A DNA stretch of 64,000 bases from Platynereis dumerilii. Lineage: Eukaryota > Annelida > Polychaeta > Phyllodocida > Nereididae. Positions 56,529 through 64,000 of this stretch are shown piece after piece. Under the pieces are notes generated by a model. The model was given only the letters and a program-made list of their open reading frames with translations. It did no database searches and was not told the DNA's origin. The stretch covers positions 1 to 64,000 of the forward strand of contig JAPTHN010000075.1 of assembly GCA_026936325.1 (NCBI GenBank), in the 5' to 3' direction. Position numbers and translations under genes: made by a program. Each line of letters opens with the position of its first letter. The stretch's first letter is position 1.

Positions 56529-57204
56529 CAAAACAGATTTGGAATTGAATATTTCCAGTCATTAAAACATTGCAGGTATGAATAATCACCGGAATGGGAT
56601 GTGAAGAGACATGACATGACAGGAAGAGACAACTCTAACCTAACAACATGATGATCAAAGGGGAAACATTTCGATAATAAGAATGTGATTCACAGCAATG
56701 AACGTCATCAATTTCAAGTCGCAGAGGAATACAATATGAGTCCGAAGTTCATTTTACAGCACAAGTGACACTTATAAATAAGGGTCATTTTTACATAACT
56801 ATAAAACCGGCAAAGACACCAAGAAAAAAAAGATGCTTTTTTTGCCAAATCTGGTGGTATAGAGCATTTTATTCATGAAAAAGGAAAATATGTATATATA
56901 ATAATGACTGAAGTAGCAATGCTGCATTATGGTACTGTCTTGGTGAAACAGCCTGTCTATGGGCATATCCAATGGCAAATTCTCTGGAAAAAATGTTTTT
57001 GGTGATTTTTTGTCCGTTCAACCCTTTCCAGCCAATTCTCTTCATTTCAAGGCTTCTATCAGATTGTTCTCTGCACCGTGTACACCCTAAAGCTACGAAT
57101 AGTGCTGAAAAATTATTCATGCCTGCATGAATTTCAACAACGTAGTAAATTCGCCAAAAAAAGTTGCCTTTACCAATTACATTGGACAAGGTGCAGGCCC
57201 TGCA

Positions 57205-57360
57205 CACTCTAAAAAATTGCATTCAAAATTGGTTTTTTAGATTAAAAATGGTTTTGAAAAACCAAATTTCAATGCAAAAAACCATTGCATTGAAATTTGG
57301 TCTTTCAAAAAACCATTTTGAATCGAAAAAACCAATTTTGTCCCGACATTTTTTAGAGTG
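57205..57360. mobile_element. CACTCTAAAAAA fold-back element, short two-armed copy
   Basis: It starts CACTCTAAAAAATTGC and ends TTTTTTAGAGTG; the arms meet at CAAAAAACCATTGCATTG. It is shorter than the 40441 copy but has the same ends and arms. Confidence 0.9.
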
Positions 57361-58000
57361 CGGTGTCATTTTTTGTACATGAGTGTTTTACAGACAATGA
57401 ACATCAAACTGGATAATGCTAGTGTGTGTGGACGATAAACATTGGCAAGAACATTTTGAAGTCTTTGTCTTTCTATTCACCAGGCCAACAGTCAGAATGT
57501 TATTTTTGTGAAAAATACACTGATTCATTATGGTTGAGTACAAAACATTAGAAATTGTCTTTGATATAAGTGGCAAGTTGTGCAATACAATGTCATGTTT
57601 GAGTATGAAATAGTCATCTGATGTCTGTTATTTGTCATATTACATGTCCATTTTTCCCTTCAAAAGATCAAATTTGAATTATCAGATACGATAGCTTTTA
57701 TGTGCCCTCCACCCCGGGACAAAAATTCTGCGGACACCCTTGACAATGAGTGAATGGGCGACACCATGATTATTTGATAAAAATTGTATACTCCTCAGTT
57801 TGCAAGCCTCAACGTTATTGTGTCGATGAGTTGGTCAATGTTTCTGTCTGTGATTATGAGTTGGCTATCATCCCTGTGTTTATGTCATGGCTATATTTGC
57901 CTTGACGAGTTGCTAATGCTTTGACACAGTGGCAAGAGAGTGTGCGAGTTATTTTGTCTAGAAGTGGACATATGTATGATTTGACCTGTGTTCAATCGCA

Positions 58001-61000
58001 TTATGATGCTGTTGCGTCCTGGATCGGTAGGACAGCATTACCACCGGCACATTTTGACAACCCAATTAAATCTGCTGTATCCTTCCTGAACTTAGCGCTG
58101 CTCATGATGTACATGTAGAAGTTGACCATGTTATTACTGTAGTAGAGTCGGTTGGTTATATTGATGAACAAGAAACACATTGCATCCCTCCTGTGCGTCA
58201 ACTTGCAGTCGAAAAACATTATGAAGATGTATCGGACGTAGATAGGCATCGTGAGAAGCAAGAAAGCAAACGTAACGATGATCAACATGAAGGCCAGCTG
58301 AATCTCGCGGTAACTCTCGTTTGACGAAGTTTGAGCAGATGTTTGAGCAGACGGTACGTCTTCTCTTGCTTCAGAATTTTCTGGTGGCTGGCTTTCTTTT
58401 GTAGAAGGTCCTGAAAATAAGTGTTTTCATGTAATTTTCTAATTTATAATTCTGAAGGGAACTCTCATTCTATGAAGTTTTAGTTAACACATTATTGAGG
58501 TTATTTGTGTCAAAAAACTAATTTCGCTTGGGCAAAATTTCGCGAATTTAATTCAATACCATGAAAGCTTGTTGAGTAAACTTGTCACAATATATATCTT
58601 ACAATTATTTAATTGCTTGGTATCAATTATAAGTGTTTGTCTATGAAGGTATAAAAAGTTTGTAGGGTATATTTATAGGCTTTTTGCAAAGCCTAAAAAT
58701 AGTAAGTGATGATTATTGTATGGTTACGAGGGATGAGCGTTGGTATTTCACTTAACTTGGAAAATTGACAAATTTGACGAATGTGCACGTTATCTCTGTA
58801 AAGTTTTTTACCTTCTCCTGCGACAGAACGAGCATTACTTCTTGATGGTGCTAGTCCCTGAAAAGACAAACCGTGGTCAATGGCTTCAATTCATACCTAA
58901 TCTAGGGCTGCACGATTAATTGAAAATTTATCGTTATCGCGATATCAGACTGTGCGATAACGTCATCGCAGTTCAGTGCGATAAATTAATTAAATGAAAG
59001 AAGCAGTGAAATCCACATATTATCACTCATGGACTTGAATTTTCAGTTGAATTTTCATGCTTTTCCATGGATTTTAAAAGCCTAAACCTTCCATAAAAGT
59101 ACCTGGATATTTCAATCGGATAACATACTTTCATCTGTACACACAATTCCACATGCAAAACTTCTTTTTTAAATTTGGCCAGAAAATATCAGCAAAGTGC
59201 AAAAAACTTTTCAGGTTGGCCATGTTTTTTTTTGACGCTGAAGTGAAATGCGGTGCGGAAAATGCAGTGAATTGCAGACCATGCGGACTGGGCGAGGAAC
59301 GACCTGAAATTAGTTTTATCGCTGATTTATCGTCATAGCGATATGACAGCTTGTCATCGCACATCGCACTTGATGTGATTATCCTGCAGCCCTAACCTAA
59401 TCATGGTTCAGTCGATATGCCTGTCTCCATTTGTATTTCTGAATTTATGTGTAGGTGGTATCTGCAAGCAATCGTAGCTCTGTTGGAATCCTCTTTGCCT
59501 TTTAACAAGGTTATTGGTGTTGTTGACCAAGCCAAAGAGTCTCACTTAATGAGTGTGTTTTTTTATTGTTTGGGTCAGCTATTAAATGTTCCCAAAACAG
59601 CAGTTCAACAGGAAAGAGTTGTTACTTAATTGGAATCATACAGATTGGAGAATTATAATGGGTTAGCAACCATAATTAAATGAAATCCTGTGACCAATAC
59701 ATGGTCACACAACCCTTTGAATGAGAATCCAGTTTTAATCACATTTAAATGGGTGTCAAGTTCAGAGTCTATTGACCTGAGGCTCAAGACAGGGGATTAC
59801 AGCCAGCAATCAGTGCAAAACAATACAACAAGATTAAAATCTTGTCACCTGTTTCTTGAAAGAGCCTCATGAACACTGCCAAAGCAGAAGATATCAGAGC
59901 TGAGCCATGGACTTTCAGCCAAAGATATCTCAATTGAGACATTTTCAAGTCGATTTATAAACATGGAATTATTCATTTACTAAACCTTCATTGCAAGGGA
60001 TATACTTGGAGAGGGCAAAATAAACGTATTGCCCTGTAGACGACAATATGCAAGGTAAGAGATAAAAATTCTCCTAAAACCATGTCAACACAGAAAACTT
60101 TTGCCAACTTACCTTGCAACTTTGAAGCCATTTAATTCAGAATCAAAGAAGTTTTAATATGTACTTTAGCATAGATATAACCAACAATGATTACATAGAC
60201 AGTTCTGCATGGTGTTATGTTGCTGACAACAATTAGATTCATAGTAATTTGACTTTTTTTCAAACATGTGCTTTTCAAAAGACATTGTTTTGATCAAACA
60301 GGAAGTGGAACAACAATGCCACCTTACCTACACATGCAATAGTTAATAATAATCTGGTCACAAGATTTAATTTAATTTGCAAACAAACCAGATAATATGT
60401 CATTTGGTGGGCTTCCCCAAAGATGAAAATAGCCCTTCCCCTTATCGTAGTTGCAGCAATTTTAAGACGTCATGACAATGTTAAAATTTTGGTGAAATTT
60501 ACATTGAATTGTGTGATAGGAATGACGTTGTCTCTGCGTTATGAAGCAATGTAGATTTAAGACATTAACATGACATATTGGTGCAACATCATTGCAATGT
60601 TGTTAAAAAATCTCAGCGTCGTGTTAACGTTGTGACGACATAATTTCTACCATACATTTCAACATCACGGATGACAATCGCTCCACCAATTGGCAATGTT
60701 GCGTGTATCATGTGTGCCCTTGGATATAAACAGTTCGACAGAAATAAGTCCCCCTTTACGAATCCTTGAATATCACAAAGACCTCTTTTCCGATCCATTG
60801 GAAAAGCCACAAATTTTTGAAAAGCAGGAGTAGGCTCACTCGAAGGTTGCTGGCTCAGCCAGGAATAAAGCCACTAAGCTACAAATACACACATTCAGGG
60901 TCGATATACAGGCCAGTAATTTAGCCAACTTTCATAAAAATTGGAGAAGGAATCTTTAAGATATTCAAGTTTATTTAAAGGGGGACTTAACTTTGTTGAA

Positions 61001-61457
61001 CTGTTTACATGTAATGGCTCGGTGGAATCACTTTATGAAGTCAGAAACTTGCAAAGTTTTCCGCAGGTGCATTTACAAGCATAAAGAAGAAAAATTTATT
61101 TGTTTCTTTAGATGAATAAGATTACCTGAACCTGTTTCTTCTTGCGACGATCACGAACGATTCTAAGAATGGTGAGATTAAAGAACATCAGAAGAAGGAA
61201 CGGAACGAGGGAGTTGATCAAAATGTTGATGTATGAGTAAATTTGAGTCCAAATGTCATCTGTCACTAAGGCTGTGCAGATTTTACCATAAAGTTCCCTG
61301 GTTGTGACCCCATAAGGAATGTTGTAGATGACGCTGATTACGAAGAAAATGACCGATGCTTTTAATGCTGTTTTGCGAGTACGGAATTTCATAGAATCCA
61401 CTGGATGTCGTGCGGCCATATAACGGTCTGCTGACATGGCTGTGAGTAGAAGGACTC
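58001..61457 (-). CDS. Rhodopsin-class GPCR, 3' three exons (5' partial)
   Basis: Minus-strand exons 61457-61126, 58857-58812 and 58410-58001 (TAA) join in phase with GT-AG introns. Exon one starts VLLLTAMSADRYMAARHPVD: the end of TM3 with the DRY motif and intracellular loop 2. TM4 (ASVIFFVISVIYNIPYG), an extracellular loop with one Cys (KICTAL) and TM5 (YINILINSLVPFLLLMFF) follow. Loop 3 is basic (RDRRKKKQ) and is extended by a 46-bp exon and a Ser/Gln/Glu-rich stretch. TM6 is QLAFMLIIVTFAFLLLTMP; TM7 ends NMVNFYMYIMSSAKFRKD, a variant of NPxxY typical of FMRFamide-receptor/GPR139-like peptide receptors. TM1 to most of TM3 lie in exons beyond 61457, probably outside the window. The ligand cannot be inferred. 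Confidence 0.85.
58903..59394. mobile_element. hAT-type element in a GPCR intron
   Basis: The ends TAGGGCTGCACGATTAAT and ATTATCCTGCAGCCCTA are inverted, and ACCTAATC is duplicated exactly (58895-58902 and 59395-59402). The interior repeats ATCGCGATA/GCGATAA motifs and codes for nothing recognisable. It begins 45 bp from the 46-bp GPCR exon. Confidence 0.93.
59403..61125. other. GPCR intron sequence
   Basis: About 1.7 kb of intron with no recognised element; a 65-codon minus-strand frame at 60613-60810 shows no domain. Confidence 0.5.
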
Positions 61458-61853
61458 CTGTAAATTAAAAAATATATTATTGCTCAGATTGTGCACTGCT
61501 GATATAAAACATTAATTTTATATATAAAAATTCATTACATATAGCTCACAATGATTGGAAATGGTTTTTGGAAAGGCACCTGTGTGAAACACAAAATTTT
61601 AACTGTGACCAACCACTTCAGGCAACTGAAGTCACATTTTGAATGATAACAGGTATTTAAAAGTTTTAATGCCTCAGGAAAAAAAATCAAATGCTGACCC
61701 AGGCGCTTAAACTGCCAGCCAATGTTATTTTGTGTGTGTACAACCACAACAAACCATTTTTGGCTGCGCCAAATGTTACACCTTACCAGAAGAGTCTCTG
61801 TTTAAATGTTTCCCAAACAGGGTCTTGTTTTATTGTTTTTCACAAGACCCTGA

Positions 61854-62155
61854 CTTATTAAACAATGACGCAGCACCAATATGCGAAGGGTGCCAAGTAC
61901 CACTTTCGATCAAACATATCTTGATAGAATGTAATAACATTCTACATTGATCACTGACCCTTTCAATCAGGTAATCTCAAACACTTGTTCTTAGAAAATT
62001 CAAAATCCAGTATAAGACAGTTCCTCAGAGATAACAACTACTTCTACAAATTATGAGAAATTAGTCCCAGGATAATCTATCTAACCAATGTTGCCTCTAA
62101 ATAGCCCACACTGGTGCTGATGGAGCGTAAAACACAAACTCACTCACTCACTCAC
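61854..62155 (+). mobile_element. 302-bp LINE 3' end with 15-bp target duplication
   Basis: The insertion encodes DAAPICEGCQVPLSIKHILI followed by EC, a zinc-knuckle pattern (CxxC, H, C) found near the end of several non-LTR retrotransposon proteins. It ends GATGGAGCGTAAAACACAAA and (CTCA)n. TTCACAAGACCCTGA is duplicated at 61839-61853 and 62156-62170. Extreme 5' truncation. Confidence 0.85.
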
Positions 62156-62306
62156 TTCACAAGACCCTGATGATCATAATTTCAACTCACTTTTATTAAA
62201 ATTTTGTTGTCTGTCATTGTAACTCTCCTTTGAAGACAAGTTATCTGTTTGATTCAGTTACAGTTTATCGAAGCATCTTTCAACAAGCTGAACATAAAGG
62301 TGACTT

Positions 62307-62400
62307 CCCTATATTCAGAAGGTCCATTGGTCAGAAGGTCCAATGTTCAGAAGGTCCAATGTTCAGAAGGTCCATTGTTCAGAAGGTCCAATGTTCAGAA
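62307..62400 (+). repeat. 18-bp array of TCAGAAGGTCCAATGT
   Basis: Five to six copies of TCAGAAGGTCCAATGT with small variants; related to the TCAGAAGGCCC arrays at 20132-20383. Confidence 0.85.
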
Positions 62401-62680
62401 TTTTTGTCATTTTTTCACAGACAGATGTTCTGGAAATTTACCTTAAACTTTTTTGTGAATGCTGGGGTAATATCCAATTGGTTGATTGCCCCTGTATATT
62501 TAAGTGGATGACAATTATTAAGATATTTCGAAATCTTAATTGCGCTCTGATTGCTGCCCAAATGTTGTGCCTGAATTTGGGCAAGAATATGGAAACAGGT
62601 CAGAACTTCCCCCCTCGACCCTCCGAAAGTCAATTCATGTAAATATATATATGCCCCTGGAAGATCCAGGAAGTTGGCTA

Positions 62681-63475
62681 CCATTTCTGGCTGGCGAAGG
62701 GGCCGGAATCCAACCCTACAAAAAGCTGCAGAGCTTGGCCGGTGACGGGGCCAACTCAGTGGAAGTTAGCTACTTGAACTGGCTACCTGACAGTTACCTG
62801 ACAGCTACTCGAAACTCTTCCCATTTCTGGCTGGTGACGGGGCCGGAATTCAACCCTCCGAAAAGCTGCATAGCTTGGCCGGTGGCGGGGCCAACTCAGT
62901 GGAAGTTAGCTACCCGAAGCTGGTTACCTGGCAGTTACCTGGAAGCTACTTGAAACTTTGGGAAAATGGCTACTTGAACTGGCTACCTAGCAGTTACCTA
63001 ACAGCTACTTGAAACTCTTCCCATTTCTGGCTGGTGATGGGGCCGGAATGCAACCCTCCGAAAAGCTGCATAGCTTGGCCGGTGATGGGGCCCACTCAGT
63101 GGTAAATAGCTACCTGAAGCTGGTTACCTGGCAGTTACCTGGCAGCTACTTGACACTTTGGGGAGACAGCTACTTGAACTGGCTACCTGGCAGTTACCTT
63201 GCAGCTACTTGAAACTCTTCCCATTTCTGGCTGGTGACGGTATCTTCCCAAAGTTTCAAGTAGCTGCAAGGTAACTGTGAGGTAGCCAGTTCAAGTAGCT
63301 AACTTCCACTGAGTTGGCCCCGTCACCTGCCAAGCTATGCAGCTTTTCGGAGGGTTGGATTCCGGCCCCGTCACCAGCCAGAAATGGGAAGAGTTTCAAG
63401 TAGCTGCCAGGTAACTGCCAGGTAGCCAGTTCAAGTAGCTATCTTCCACTGAGTTGGCCCTGTCACATTAATTTT
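62681..63475. repeat. Head-to-head minisatellite of 140-200 bp units
   Basis: Units beginning CCATTTCTGGCTGG occur at 62681, 62821, 63021 and 63221 (spacing 140, 200, 200). The extra 60 bp is an internal subrepeat containing GCTACTTGAACTGGCTACC. At about 63240 the array flips: 63245-63475 is the reverse complement of the same unit. Open frames here are by-products. Confidence 0.85.
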
Positions 63476-64000
63476 GTATACTGACAAATCATTAGCAAAT
63501 ATATATGCAATGTCATGAACTTCCATTTTGCTTATAATGTACCGATTGAAATAGGAATGTCTTGTCAGGTTTGCAAAGATCCACTTAATTTTGTGAACAG
63601 AGGTACCCCGAACTAGCACTGGTCCTACAGTCTGTGTAAACATGCTGGAGGAGGTGGTCCAACTTATACCCTGAACTTACATTATTTATGAACAGAAAAT
63701 TGCACCAATATCACCCAAGCCGGAATTTGCATGATTTGGGCTGATATGTATGCCTAGTTATGCTATTTTAGTAGCAGAAATAAAAATTTTCGGCCGTCCA
63801 TTCCGTTCCCTTTCCCGTAATTTTTAATGGATGTGTGTACACATCATGCCTATAAAGTATGGCGCTGCGAGCGCCGTTTTCCAAAATGGATGTTCTTGCC
63901 AGATTTGACAATTTTGCGAGGTGAAAATGTGGATTTATTGGTTCATGTCAATCTTTGGTGATTGTTTCCAGGGCAATATCTTTAACTCTGATTGCAATGA
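63476..64000. other. Window end without recognised feature
   Basis: A 70-codon minus-strand frame at 63431-63643 overlaps the minisatellite and has no recognisable domain. The TM1-TM3 exons of the GPCR are not found here. Confidence 0.4.

Noticed and set aside
60613-60810. 65-codon minus-strand frame in the GPCR intron
   Set aside because: No domain, no splice signals that fit the receptor phases, typical chance length.
63431-63643. Candidate upstream GPCR exon
   Set aside because: No transmembrane-like hydrophobic segments, no GPCR motifs, and part of it is minisatellite sequence.

Overview
This looks like a window of nuclear DNA from an intron-rich animal, probably a marine invertebrate. 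GT-AG introns, vertebrate-like domain proteins and dense layers of DNA transposons, LINEs and tRNA-derived SINEs support that. The frequent word AGGCCTA and the repeat types would fit an echinoderm or hemichordate, but I cannot name the species from sequence alone.

Four host genes are supported by conserved domains and consistent splice phases. (1) The last three exons of a secreted or surface protein with a Thr/Ser-rich stalk and one MAM domain (484-2310, +). (2) A complete ten-exon homologue of CtIP/RBBP8, the DNA-end resection factor (12045-28356, +, about 938 aa), with its N-terminal CxxC region and its C-terminal Sae2-like domain. (3) A complete two-exon BAG3 homologue (29155-33980, +, 514 aa) with WW domain, three IPV-type motifs, a Pro/Gln-rich middle and a C-terminal BAG domain. 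It lies about 0.8 kb downstream of the CtIP stop, and the interval carries CCAAT boxes and heat-shock elements. (4) The 3' three exons of a rhodopsin-class GPCR (58001-61457, -), from the end of TM3 to the C-terminus.

Most of the rest is mobile or repetitive DNA, and many elements can be cut precisely because their target-site duplications (TSDs) survive. 0-12 kb: an 81-bp minisatellite that copies a splice donor, two small hAT-type MITEs with 8-bp TSDs, a 77-bp minisatellite, a 5'-truncated LINE with a 12-bp TSD, a 2.9-kb TA-flanked element, a 140-bp palindrome and an element with 10-bp flanking repeats. 12-28 kb: CtIP introns hold SINEs, a 1.2-kb hAT-type element, a second copy of the first MITE and several fold-back elements. 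34-48 kb: SINEs with clear TSDs, a hAT-type transposase relic split by younger insertions, a TA-flanked element inside a repetitive acidic reading frame, and a three-level nest (LINE tail, then a 5.0-kb element with about 0.75-kb inverted repeats and AGAT TSD, then a 2.6-kb TA-flanked element). 48-57 kb: inverted 0.4-kb arms 6.6 kb apart enclosing a CR1/L2-like LINE and a hAT-type MITE. 57-64 kb: the GPCR, a hAT-type element in its intron, a very short LINE 3' end and a head-to-head minisatellite.

The host genes are not a functional cluster. No LTR retrovirus, Polinton, CRISPR array, rRNA or convincing tRNA gene was recognised. The least explained items are the splice-donor minisatellite, the nested 5-kb element and the TA element sitting in an otherwise continuous reading frame.
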